A stretch of DNA of 64,000 bases from Dactylonectria macrodidyma (taxonomy: Eukaryota > Ascomycota > Sordariomycetes > Hypocreales > Nectriaceae). The stretch spans positions 1,054,001 to 1,118,000 of the forward strand of contig JAGMUV010000022.1 of NCBI GenBank assembly GCA_020744425.1, in the 5' to 3' direction. Position numbers and translations under genes: made by a program. Position 1 is the stretch's first letter. Every line of letters starts with the position of its first letter. Under the pieces are notes generated by a model. It made no database searches, was not told the origin of the DNA, and saw nothing but the letters and a program-made list of their open reading frames with translations. Below, one piece after another: positions 43,147-54,900 of the stretch.

Positions 43147-44212
43147 TCAGTCCATGGAAGCACCTGATAAAACCAGGAAAATGTTACCATTGTGTTGGGT
43201 ACTTTGGTGTATAACAGCCTCAGTAGGTGCGTCCTCACTATGAGTCTTTCGTAACACCCACATAAAGCATAGACGACCGGCGTAAGCAAGGAAGATACCA
43301 TACCCAGCCGCGACGAGTAGAATATAGACTGCTGTGGCGCCATCGTCTGAGTTAACTAGAGTAACGCAAAGAGCAAGTAAGATCCAGCCTATAATGTCGT
43401 TCTTAATGCCGGAGGTGAGGATAATGATACTAAATTTGGTGTTGTAGATACGGCAGAGGACAGGAAATGCGGTAATAGTAATGTACAACCAATGAAGAGG
43501 GCTAAGACAGGGAACGTAATAAGCGCCAGTTTAGGATCGCTACTGAATTTTTAGTAAAGGCTATAAGCTAGAGCAATACTATAGCTAAAGGGAATAGCCA
43601 AGTCGAGAGTCGTAATACTAACAGCGGTTCGCCAGTTATAAAAGAGATTAGGATTAGGAATAAACTCTATGCCTTCGAGGAAGAGGTATAGAATGAGACT
43701 GATATTAGTAGTGATGCAGAAGGGCGTCATGCCTTCTGCGGGGAAGAGAGCAGCTGTGAAGCCGGGGATACGTCCTAGGACGGATGGGCTAAGGATAATA
43801 CCCTAGAGAATAAAGAATTTAGTTAAGATCAAGAAGAGATAAGACAGAGGGTGGCCTAATAGTGATTACTTCATGGCCTCATAGTGATTACTTCAGTAAT
43901 GACTCCTCTTGGTGCACGAATCATATCAAGCGGCCGGTAGAGGAACCTTGTGAGCTCAATTACAATGGTCGCCTGAATGATGAAGAGAATGATAAGGCCG
44001 GCTGGATTATAGACTAATGGGTTTATGCCTTCAAAGATGCCACCCTGCGACGGTGCTCGATCGCCCGCCGCAGACATGGCGGCAGTGTCTGTGGTGGTAG
44101 TTGATGCAGCACACACTGGGAGCTCGCTGCTGCGCAAGAGTTCGCTTTCGCGCTCGTGATGCGCAAGATCAAGGTGGTGCTTCCAAATATTCGACAAAGG
44201 ATCCGTCTGCAA
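43147..44212 (-). pseudogene. K+/H+ antiporter (CPA2 type), truncated
   Basis: N-terminal part reads GGIFEGINPLVYNP ... IQATIVIELTRFLYRPL, the start of fungal KHA1-like cation/proton antiporters. Next come, with interruptions, ILGPSVLGRIPGF-like, LYLFLEGIEF and NDIIGWILLALCVTLVN, the last being the conserved transport-core motif. The frame breaks around 43560-43860 (stops, a possible intron) and ends at 43147 long before the expected C-terminus. A 22-bp tandem duplication (TAGTGATTACTTCA..) at about 43859-43895 sits at an exon junction. Confidence 0.65.
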
Positions 44213-45137
44213 TTGAGGAGTGTCAAAGTTATGATGGTGCAGATTCTGGGTAGCTCTCCTCCATGACCGAAAGATGATGGGTGTCAGAAGGAGGGTCGGG
44301 ACTAGGGCCTCATGAGGATTCCAAGGGTGGGACTAAATGCCTCAACATATTCCCTGCTGCCCTGCTAATTATGGCCAACTTCCTATGCATCTAGGGGAGT
44401 ATACAGTAGCACATAAGCCCCTGCTGTGTCCCTTCCTGAGGACCCTCTTCAGTAGTTCGATTCAATGGACTCTTGGCCCTGACCCCTTGTTGCACCCCTT
44501 GTTGTGTGAAAACCGAAAACAACCTTCTCAACCATATCTGTCGTGACTGAGCGTGCTAAAAGGGTTAAAGTGAATATGATAAGCAGCAGAAGTGTGTTGA
44601 TTGATTTCTAAAGTGCCGGGTACTCCATCGCACAGATTTACTTGAAGCACATAGTTTGATTACTAAGTGCCGTTGTTTCTTGAGGCTCGTTAAGATCATG
44701 CCTGACTTGCGACAATATCTCTTGACTACTCTGGAGCATTCTCAGTTGACCCCTGACTCGGAGTGGGTACACGTCCGAATGTCGGCTTCCGACGGAAGGC
44801 ACCCCGGCACTAGTTCAGCCCTACAGGGATGCATCCTAGGCGCTAGGCTGGGGCCATTAGGTGGGCCAACCTTTCATCGGTCACGCTTCACGCATCTTCT
44901 GACCTGTCATCTGTCAGTTGGTGTATCTTGACTCTCCCCTTCCCCCTTCCCCTCCACGAACTTCGTCTGCTTTTCTACTTTTCTACAACCGTCTCCTGAA
45001 CAGAGTTTTAGAAAACTGCAAATCCCGCTATATGACATGTATAGCCTACCTTCCCTCTCTTGCCACTCTTGCCACTCATGCCACTAGAAACAACAGCATT
45101 CGTCTTCGTTCGATAACGCCTGGCATTGTCGCTTACA
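44213..45137. other. Intergenic
   Basis: No gene or repeat recognised. Its ends are the upstream sides of the antiporter remnant and of the rhodopsin-like gene. Confidence 0.4.
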
Positions 45138-46489
45138 ATGGCAGCACTAGCTTCGCTTGTACCAGACATGGCCGCCCAGAACAGAAGGCCTGTTATGCTA
45201 GTCATCATCTACCTTTTCACTATCCTCGCCTCCCTCTTCGTCGCAGGCAGGCTATTCTCGAGATGTAGGAAGCTCGGCCGGTTGACTATTGACGATTATA
45301 TCATCCTCCTGTCTCTTGTCCGTGCCTCTCCCCCGACAATACGACTCCGCGACCCCATACTAAGGGAACACCCACTAGGCTCTTGCGATCCTCTATGTTG
45401 GTTTCATGACAGCCGCCGTCTCAGCCGGCCTCGGCCGCCATGCCGCAACGCTGTCCGTTCCGGATCTCGAGCGCGCCATGTTCCTCACGATGGTCGGCAT
45501 GTTCCCGGGCGGCCCATCACACGCTGTGCCGAAGTTTGCCGTTGTCAGCTTGCTTACCAAGATCCTCTCTCCGTCACCGTCGCACGTGCGGCTGCTGTGG
45601 GGAGCTGGCAATCACCAACCTGCTGCTCATACTAGCGGCCTATGCGGTATACTACACGCATTGCGACACGATAGAGGCGCTGTGGACTGTAGGTGGCGAT
45701 GCCAGGTGCGGGGATCCAATCGTCGGTGTTATTATTGGGATTTGTGGGGGTTGTAGGCGTCCCCCTTTTCTTGGATAAGGAGAATGGTCTGAAGACTGAT
45801 ACTTGGAAGTTGCAGCTTTTTCGGCCTTACTCGACTTCTACTTCGCCATATACCCCGCGATAGTCCTGTGGCCAATGCGGATGAACCTGAGGAAGAAATT
45901 AGCTTTGAGCGTTGCGCTTGGCTTCGGTATCTGGTTAGCACCTCAGGGCGGATTGTAACTCAGAATCCAAGCTGATGATTTATAGTGCCGGCACCGTTGC
46001 TCTATATAAGTGTATAACTATTCCAAGAATCGCGAACAGAGACGATTTCACTTGTAAGATAGGGGTTTCACTTAGTCCAACAGCATATGCGCTGACGATA
46101 TCCGGTAGATGTCACGGGGAACCTTTTTATGTGGACAAGGTTAGCAGTTGTCATAACGTATGCTGGCAAATTGCTGATCTACTATCCGCTCCCACAGTAT
46201 AGAAACAAACAGTGTCATAATCGCTGCTTGTATTCCGATGCTCCTGCCTTTAGTTGAGTTGTGCTTCGGCAAGCGCTTCTTGTCTGACAGGCCAGCTCCA
46301 GTTATTTTGTCCGGCCGATGGGACCAAAGATCGGGTGACAGAAGGCCGAATATTGACCAAGGTACTACGTCACAAGCAGAGCAACAAGCAGCAAAGTATG
46401 AGCGTCAAAGCCTGGAAACAATCATAATCCGGGAAGGAGTGAGCCTGCATGAAGAACGCCGCAGGATTAGGCAGAGGAATTATGTTTAG
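45138..46489 (+). pseudogene. Second rhodopsin-family membrane protein, frameshifted
   Basis: ATG at 45138; exon 1 has VIIYLFTILASLFVAGRLFSR and LTIDDYIILLS. A probable intron (GTCCGT..CACTAG) leads to AILYVGFMTAAVSAGLGRH. Later pieces ELAITNLLLILAAYAVYYTHC, CGDPIVG, LDFYFAIYPAIVLW, KCITIPRIANRDDFTC and ETNSVIIAACIPML are all family landmarks but fall in different frames. One slip is at the GGGG near 45598; another near 45925. The C-terminal tail is polar. Most likely a pseudogene, though unrecognised introns could explain some breaks. Confidence 0.6.
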
Positions 46490-46909
46490 TGCGCCACAGG
46501 GTTGTAGCTCAAGGTCACAGCACGTTGCTGTCATCGACCGCCTATAAGGTACATGGAGGGCAAATTCCGGCCCAGTATATGTATCATCTTATCCAACAGA
46601 CAGCAAAAACCCAGGTATGGTTTTATGGTCTCCTAGCTTTATTATATATATATATATATAGTGTGATGGTGTCAACGGGCACTGGCATCGCCCGTGGAGG
46701 CATGTGACATGCTAGTACGGAGAAAGCTTTTGAAATTTTTCGGTTAAGAAAAAGCAATAACAACGCCACACCAGGGGTAAATACAAAGGGGTACTTAGAG
46801 CACACTTGAGCCCATTAAACGCAATCATAAAATAGCAGGTCCTAGTCGGTACTTAAAAAATAAGCTTCCCCCATAACCCCTAAGGTTATAGGGGAATTAG
46901 GGAGAGACC
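46490..46909. other. Intergenic with (TA) microsatellite
   Basis: Contains a (TA) tract at about 46641-46661. Nothing else recognised. Confidence 0.45.
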
Positions 46910-47134
46910 CTACTGTAAGTCAATCCTCGTGTGATGTATCATAGCTGCGCGGTTTGGATGGTCATCTGGCGTCGATTCCACAGCTTGTCGTGCTGTCTGG
47001 ATCGCCTCTTCTAGGTCCCTTATCTCTCCAGTCCGTTTATATCGGCTCTTAAGCTTGTTTCCAACGTTGTTTAACCTGCCTGCCCGGTCTGGAGTTGAAT
47101 CGCCTTGGGACCATGGGAATGACGGCGTTTGCAT
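46910..47134 (-). pseudogene. TPR fragment of a CHAT/TPR-type protein
   Basis: The frame reads RAGRLNNVGNKLKSRYKRTGEIRDLEEAIQTAR ... ESTPDDHPNRAA, the repeat unit of fungal proteins that combine long TPR arrays with a CHAT protease domain. One and a half units remain; no CHAT domain, start codon context or further repeats are found. Confidence 0.6.
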
Positions 47135-48453
47135 CGACGCTTTCTATAAGCTTCATCCTCATCCTCGTCGCCATCATGATCCCGCTCGCTGCCCTCGGCG
47201 CTCTGAGCAGGACGGTATTTGGCATTTTTAAGCAAGACCTCAATAGGAAAGCCTAGGATACGGAGAGGCGGCTTCGCGGGTGAGAGAGGAGCACTCGTTA
47301 ATAAAGACTACCTAGTGGGGTTTATATTTTAAGACAGTACTCCATAATACCCTTCAGATCCTGTCAACCCACCATTAGCCGCTCAGTCATAATGGGGTCA
47401 TGGGAAGACTTTTCTAAATCACGATCGGCGTTTTCCTCATTTGATTGAATGATTTGTCCAGCCGATCGCACGTCGTCCGGCCCCGTTTCGCTTTCTTCGT
47501 TGACCTTGCGCTAATGATCCGTGAGCTAGCGCAAATTGTTTGAGATTCGCATAGAGATCGCCACCAGGGATTATGACGGGCGAAAATGGGCCCCCCCCAC
47601 TAACCTTGCCATTCGCCACCACCAGGACGTGTCGGCCCTACTGGACCTAGCCAGATCATGATCGCCACGTATCCAATCGGTCTAGACTTCATGTGGCTGA
47701 CAACTCACAATTTCCCTGAAACTACTGTAGTAGTATCTGGGCTAGCTAACGCACTGATGAACTAGGACGAGATCGGCAAGCGAAACGGAGGCACCCGATA
47801 TACCCTACCATGAGATGTAGGAACATAGCGAGGTTTCATTCTAAGCATTTGATGCATGTAATATCCTAGTTATGTCAAAAGCTTATGTCCTAAGACTTAT
47901 ATCGGTTATTAGCGCATCGTTCGTCCTGGGTTGGTGCAGGGTTACTGCATTATGGTAGTAGGTCAGTATTCGGGCAAGACTAAGGAGTATGGAGGACGGA
48001 GTACTGGAGTTCAGAATGGACAACCATCCTCAGTTGTGGTTGCAGGGTGTGGAGCAGGCTAGGTATAACGTTAAGCCTATTAAGTGAGCTGCTGTGAGCT
48101 GTGAGCAACCATTGATTGCCTATATTACATACAAAGTGAGCGGGGTATCCTACGCTAAATCGCTAGCCCAAGAGCTGCAGTAGTTGAAAGTCAATTGTTC
48201 TAACTCGGGGACAGCCACAAATCAGAAGAGCCCACAATGAACTCGGATTGCACCCATTAGAGTGTGTGGTCTGTCATTGTGAGACATGCCTGCGAGTCCA
48301 TACCTCTTATCGTAACGCTATAGCATCCCTTCCTTGGCCGGGCATGGACCCTCCGTGTCGGGGGCGGACGCCGTTTAGTATAACTTTGCACCCCCATCCC
48401 TGCCCCAGTTGGTTTCTGCATCTTCCGTCCCTTCCAAGCCGCCGGATTCCAAA
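47135..48453. other. Intergenic, nothing recognised
   Basis: No supported gene. The last few hundred bases should hold the promoter of the HET gene at 48454. Confidence 0.4.
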
Positions 48454-49540
48454 ATGGCTATCCCATACAAGCGTCTCAACCCCCGAAGCCGCGAGATCCG
48501 CCTGCTCGAGATCCAGCCGTCGCACAACCTCGACGATCCCATCAAATGCCGCCTTATCACTGTCCGCCACTCCAAGGAACTGGAGTACATCGCCCTCTCG
48601 TCCCTCTACGGCGACCCGGCTGAGACAGAAACCATCTTCGCTAGCAGCCGCCCGGTCACCATCACGGCTCATCTCGCATTGGCCCTGCGATACATGCGTG
48701 CCGTCTTCTATCCCGGTATCCTACAGCGCTGCCAGCGCATGCCGGCCAGTCGTCTGCAAAGCGTCCCACGTTGGCTGAAGCATTTATTCGCATCGAATAG
48801 CTCGCACTTGTCGGATGGCGAAGTCAGCCGGCCAGGCGTTCTGCGTGTCTGGCTCGACATTCTCTGCGTTAATCAGAACGATGAGTGGGAGAAGTCGAAA
48901 CAGCTGAGCGACATAAAGTACATTTACGATTACGCTGATCTCGTCGTCGGCTGGCTAGGCGAGAAGGCCGAGCATACTGACATCACGATAACAACCATGG
49001 AGGAGATCGAAGACGCCATGCCGCCATACTGGGGTGAGTCCAGCCACCGAAAGAGCCATCCGGAAGACTACTCGCCCACGCATGTGTGGACAAAGTCAAT
49101 ACAGTACATGTGGGAAGAGGGACCGAATGGTGAGCCGCCGTTTCTGATGCCGCGCTGGCTGGGGTGCGTGGAGTTTATGACGCGCCCGTACTTCCAGCGG
49201 CAGTGGATTGTCGAGGAGATTGCGACAGCTTCGTTTCCGGCTTTCTTAGTGGGTGATACGCTGGTGCCGTGGAGGCAGGTGTTGTCGTTGTATAGATTGA
49301 TGGAGGAGTTCAAGTTCTACCCTTCAGATGTCTTTCCAGCGGTAAGTCGCTTGAAGATTAGCCCATTGAGATGCTACTGTGTACGGAATTCGTTACTGAC
49401 TCGTTTGTGAATAGCATCTGAGGGCTGAAGTCGCTTCTGTGCCACTAGAAATAGCACAGAAACTCTTGGATGAGTACGCGAAAGAGAAACCGAGCCGGGA
49501 TTCAAGCTCATCTGAGAACTTGCCGCGGCCTCCTGGATAG
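48454..49540 (+). CDS. HET-domain protein, intact
   Basis: ATG at 48454 (MAIPYKRLNPRSREIRLLEI) is chosen because Y-x-x-L-x-x-x-x-x-x-I-R-L-L is the usual start of these proteins; an in-frame GTG/ATG region upstream (48409) adds only low-complexity residues. Exon 1 ends at 49341, intron 49342-49414 (GTAAGT..AATAG), exon 2 ends at 49540, giving 337 residues. HET landmarks: YIALSSLYGDP, VWLDILCVNQNDEWEKSKQL, DYADLVVGWLGE, RPYFQRQWIVEEIATA. Compact, with no C-terminal effector extension. Role: incompatibility or cell-death signalling by family. Confidence 0.85.
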
Positions 49541-50209
49541 TATATTGATGGGCGGTATAAGACGCAACGTATGTATGAATCTAGCGTGATTGGAGTTTAC
49601 CGTTATGTGGTGTTATTACATTCAAAGGAGGCACCGGAAGAGAAAATGTGCATTCTTGCTAGGACATCACTTGGCGGGCATCGCCTTTGTAATTACCTTT
49701 GCCACTTTCCCTTGTGTTACTGCCACTTCACGTCATGAAGGCACCATCTCGAAACCGTGGAATAGCCTCACTTTTATTCCTTCGTATTACTTTATTCCTT
49801 TTCCTATTTTTTTGGTTTTTTTCGTCACGAGCTCATAATGATACGGGGAGCGAGTACCAGCACATCCTCATTACCCCAAGCATATCCAAGACGACAGAGG
49901 CGTTCAACGCGGAATGCACGGCGACAGCAGTCAGAACTGCCAAATTCCAATCAAATCACCGTCAGAGAGGATACAGGAGAGGTTGGCCAAACATCACCTA
50001 CAGGCAGTTCTCCTATGGAAAGTTATTAACTCAGATCAGCGCTCGATACTATCGACGAATCTAACCCAACCGATACGCGAAATGGATCAGCACCAGACAC
50101 CATCAACGAGTCTAACCTACCCAATATGAGAAAAGAGGAGGCTTTATTCCTATTAGATAAGACTAATGGCAATTATGCAGAAATAGCATTTGTAGCCTGG
50201 AGGAGGAGA
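49541..50209. other. Intergenic
   Basis: No convincing gene. Scattered plus-strand frames near 49838-50209 (for example NYAEIAFVAWRRR) may belong to the decayed coding stretch that follows. Confidence 0.35.
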
Positions 50210-50462
50210 TGCCTGTAGATCCCTCCGGCACATCGAATTCAGGGGCAGAGATTGATCAGCATGACCCATTTTAGGCAGAAGATACGATTAACGTACAATA
50301 CCTGAATGAAGATATTTGCATGGAAGGATTCATTTGGGATGATGAGCCTATTGAAGGATCTCCCAAGGCGATAGTGCCAGCTCCCGAGCCAAGTAAGACG
50401 ACTCATGCACGAAATTTAGTACGATTTCTCGATAGGTGTCTTGCTCGATTGACCCTAGAATA
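50210..50462 (+). pseudogene. Unrecognised acidic coding remnant
   Basis: One frame from MPVDPSGTSN runs through a single TAG to NVQYLNEDICMEGFIWDDEP ... THARNLVRFLDRCLARLTLE and a stop at 50462. Composition and length look protein-coding, but no family is recognised. It lies about 340 bp upstream of the LINE fragment. Confidence 0.3.
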
Positions 50463-50805
50463 GTTTATTTTACAGTCTTAATATGTAGGAAGATTCTTCT
50501 CTCCTAGCGAGACCGCAAGCTGGAGCTTTTCCATCATAACGAGTTATTAAACAGTACCTCGATAACAGTTAATTCCAGGACAAGGAGACCATGCGGACAT
50601 CAGTCAAGAGTGGTTTCTTCCTTTGGAAAAAAGCGAGGAATCGCAGAATCACGACTACTAAGATGAGAATACACATAGACATAACGAAGCCAAGGCACTA
50701 TGGTTGTAATGAATGGAGACCCATGAAGACGTCGGCATGAAGTATAGAAAATTAGAAGGGATGTAAAGACGGAAATGCGGGAAACCCGCAGTTAGTGGAC
50801 CGGAG

Positions 50806-51580
50806 ATGAGGTATCAGCAAGAAGACAAGGCGAAGCCGAGCCAATCATCGACTTAATGAACGAGCACGGCCTCTGCAGCCTCCTTCTGAGTGTGAGGTGC
50901 CTAATGAGAAGAGTGAAGGACGCAGCCCAATAGCATCTCAATAGCAATAGTATAGAAGGTAGGGGTCATGATAGATACAGTCTGATCGCTGGCCTCCCCT
51001 ATTCTAGGGGTCGGCCCCCCTTATATACATGCTCTCGCCGGTGGCTAGCTAGTAGCTAGCCCGGCCCTCGCTGGAATCCTCTGTCAGGCCTATAGGCACG
51101 TGACACTGAGGGGCACGAAGACGTGGCAAGGCCCGGACAAAGAGAGCACCATCGACTTAGTGCTCGCAACGTCGGAACTGGCAGACGAGATGGTGACGTG
51201 CGCCCTCCATCCGACCGATCACGGGTCAGACCACAGAGCGATCCAGACGATATTTGATATCGCGATGCCCGAGAGGATTACGACATAAAGATTGTTGTTT
51301 AAGAACGCTCCTTGGACTCTTATCGGAGCCAGAGTGGAAGATAACCTCCGGCCGCTCCCCTGGGCATAACGTGCAGACGCAGACGGACCAGCTGATGCGA
51401 GTCGTCATAGAGGCAATCCACGAGCTGACGCCTCGAGCACAACCTCCACTGTATGCGAAACGCTGGTGGACAAAGGACCTAACACGACTGCGGCGGGCAT
51501 ACACGTTCTGGCGGAACCAAGCGAGAGCGCAACGGCGAGCAGGTCAAGCGCGGCCAGACCTGGAATGTCCAATGACGCCT
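50806..51580 (+). mobile_element. Tad1-like LINE endonuclease fragment, split by a solo LTR
   Basis: Endonuclease-region sequence (WSGDEVSARRQGEAEPIIDL ... GLCSLL) is interrupted at 50891 and resumes after the LTR with RGTKTWQGPDKESTIDLVLA, TDHGSDHRAIQT and YAKRWWTKDLTRLRRAY. Removing the LTR and one CTGAG copy restores an uninterrupted reading across the site. Later TAA and frameshift lesions are present. A different subfamily from the 23-29 kb LINE; 5' and 3' parts missing. Confidence 0.8.
50891..51105 (+). mobile_element. Solo LTR, 215 bp, TSD CTGAG
   Basis: Ends TGTGAGGTGCC and GGCACGTGACA form an imperfect terminal inverted repeat. Identical 5-bp flanks CTGAG lie at 50886-50890 and 51106-51110. 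A TATATA box near 51022 fits an LTR promoter. No internal retrotransposon sequence remains. Unrelated in sequence to the LTR at 36.6 kb. Confidence 0.92.
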
Positions 51581-51911
51581 TGATTCAGTGTCTCTGTGGG
51601 CAGATTTGCCACGGTTGGTTGTATCGCAATCGCTTGTCATTGGTCAACGCTAATGCCGGGTCACACCAAGTCTCCGGACATGTCATCCAAAAAAGCATGG
51701 TTATAATCCCGCCTAGACACTGCCGTTATAGAAATGCAGACGGCAACAGCTATCATATAAAGACAGATCTGGGCAAAAAGCTGAGGGGTTTATGGCCATA
51801 AGGAGTAACCTGGGAAGTATATAGTAGTAGCGTGCGTTAAATGGGCAGGCCGGATCCCTTTCTCTAGCGCATTAACGGTTGAGGACTGTAATAAATGAGA
51901 ATAAATAAACC
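51581..51911. other. Spacer between LINE fragment and NLR 3' end
   Basis: Nothing recognised. It would include the 3'UTR of the minus-strand NACHT-WD40 gene. Confidence 0.4.
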
Positions 51912-54900
51912 CTATCTTAACCCAAAGGAAGATGCCAATTTAAAAAAAGTTACTCGGCCGGAAGCATGTCCCAGAACAAGAACGTTATTGCAGAAAGCCG
52001 AGCACGTTGCCCTATAATCTGCTGGAAGTTTGAGGCGATGCTGTCCATCATTAGTTATCCAATCCTCCTTGGCAAATATCATGCAAGTTGGATCTTTGCA
52101 GTGAACGGGCTGGCCAGGTTCGGAGAGATTTAGCAATCCTTGGTCAGTGTTGAGAAATGAACCATCCTCCGAAAATGACAGACTTTCAAATGGTCCATGG
52201 CCTGTAAGCGTCTGCTTAGCTTCGCCGGTCATAGTTCCAGGATCGATGGCCCAGAGCCGGACTGTCTTATCCCGGGAAGCCGATGCGAGCATCTTACCGT
52301 CCGGCGAGAAGGCGACGGCCCTGACCCAATCGTCATGGTCTCTGAGCGTCTGTTTGAGCTCGCCAGTTATTGTTCCAAGATTGATGGCCCAGAGCCGGAC
52401 TGTCTTATCCCGGGAAGCCGATGCGAGCATCTTACCATCCGGCGAGAAGGCGACGGCCCTGACCCAATCGTCATGGTCTCTGAGCGTCTGTTTGAGCTCG
52501 CCAGTTATGGCTCCAGGATCAATGGCCCAGAGCCGGACTGTCTTATCCCGGGAAGCCGATGCGAGCATCTTACCATCCGGCGAGAAGGCAACAGAATTGA
52601 CCCGATCGTTATGGCCTACAAGTGTCTGGCGATAGAGATCCCAGGTCCCCTTAATACCTTCTACATTCTCAATAAATGGTAAGCGTTTCCCCCAAAACAA
52701 CCTTCTCAGTTTGCTTTCAGTTGGACAGAACACAAGAGCGGCCCCATATGTCTGTAGGGGTGCTTGTTCTATAATGGACCTGTACGTCGCTGCGAATCTC
52801 TCCGCATCCTCCAAGAAGTCACAAAACTTAGAACTCAATTCTGGGAGCGACTATCACGGCTTAGTATATGTAGACGTAATCAGGGGCTACAAACATACCC
52901 GGAGGTCGTGGAGAAGTCCTCTGACGGAAACGATCCCATCCAGAAGTTTACCTAGGAGACTCAAGCTCTCAAGCCAGTGGAGGAAATGCTTCTCCAGAAA
53001 CTTGAGAGCACGGTCACAGAGCTCCTCGCCTTGTTGGGGGCTCTCCTTAATCGCATCGCGCAAGTGATCGAGCCAGAGCACGCATGAGTATCGTACAGGA
53101 GCTAACCGGTCTGGTTCAAGCGGTGTTATATCTTTTGCTTCGGGCCTCCAGCGTCCGAGGCGGAAGATGTCTTTTTCCGGCGAGGACAGTACGTCGATAG
53201 AGTGTTTGGCGATATCCGCATGCCCTTTAATTGTCCCATCCCGAAGTCTATCCCGGTGCTCCACCAAGTAGTCCTTGGCCGACTTGTGGTTCACATCAGC
53301 GGTTTTCTTCTTTTGGATGACATCCTCCTTGATGGTCAGGAAAGAGTCGCATTCTTTCACATACGTATATGGGTCAGTCTCGACTGACCAAGGAACGAGG
53401 ACCTCAAGCTCAGGAAGAGACAGTGGGAGACTATATGCAAGAGAAGCAACCATCAGGACATCGCAGCAATGCCGCGAATGCTCCGTATCGCCTTTCTTAA
53501 GCTTAGTCATCTTGTGATCGTATAATTCCGACAGACCAGAAGGATAATGCTTGATATTCTGGACGGCGTACGGACCACGCATGCCTTTGAGGTCGTTGAA
53601 TACGAGAGCCACCCAGAGGAGATTGCTCTCTGCTCGCCTACGGACCTCCTTCGTCACCGAATCCAAAATCTCCTTAGTATATTCGAGTTTAGGGTCCCTT
53701 AGGTCCGACAGCCTGTGCTTGATGTATTTCTCGACTCGATCTTCCTGACTTAGAACTTCCAGCTCATCAAGGGTCTGTGCAGAGTCCGGCTTCAATCCGA
53801 TTTCTGTGAGAACATCGACCTCAGGCCGACTGGAGACGAGCCACCTCACTTTATTAGAGACAGTGAGGGAGGTGGAAATGAGTCCAATAAGGTGCTTTAA
53901 CCCCTCATCACACTCGTCAAGCTCATCAAGAGCATCGACGATGAAGTAGACGGGTGACGGGATATGTCTCAGCATCGCCAGGAACGGTCCAGACAGAGAG
54001 TGGAATGCACTCTTGTCTTCGAAAAGCTTCGAAAGAGGAACACTGGACTCTTCTCGTACACACGTGATAAGATGTGGTTGTTGGAGAAGTACCATCCACA
54101 TTAGAGATCTCAAGGCGCCCGTCGCGCCCCTCCGCTTAGCATCTTTATATTGACAGAAAAAGTGCGAGACATGCGGCGTAAGCACGGCGGACTGTTCTGA
54201 GAGCTTGCGAATGATACCAATCAAGAGCATGGTCTTCCCTGTGCCCGCTGAGCCCTTGATCCATAGTAGTCGACGTGATGAGACGCCAGGCTTGCCATCG
54301 CTCCAATCCGTGAATCTTTGGTACTCTTCGGTCTCGAAGATCCAATCGCACGCGCCTTCAAATAATTCTTCCTTGTCATCTTCGATTTGCTTCATAACAG
54401 ATTGCGGATCCACCAAGACAAGGTCATCGAGGTATTCCCTGTTCTTGGCGTCTATGGCCTGCCGCTTCTGCTGATCGACATACTCCGTAAGGGTCTGACC
54501 GATGTCCCGAAGCTGAGCCTCCATATTTCCAGCACTCTGCACGAGCTTGCCACGGAGGTCGCCCGCCTGCACTTCCTTATAGAGGTTCCAATCGTTCAGA
54601 AAGCCGGTTTCGGCTGTCTCGACAGCCTTTCGGGCAGCCATCCAGTCGTCGAATTTTGCAAGTTGGAGGAGAAAATTGAAGCCTTGGTGTCTGTAGTAGG
54701 AGCAGACACTCTTCATCTGATAGAGAAGAATGGCCTTGTACAGGTCGACAATCTTGCCTTCTAACTGCTCTTGGATTGATTTGGGAGGCTTGGTCACGCT
54801 CGCTTTGTTGTTGTTCTTGAGCAGGTGATCAGTCAGTGCGTAGTACCAGTACATTCTGGAAACAACGTAAGCGATACCATCACGGTTGGATTTGGCCGCC

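Noticed and set aside
52147..52682. Two plus-strand repetitive ORFs of about 160 aa
   Set aside because: Antisense shadows of the WD40 repeats of the intact NLR gene.
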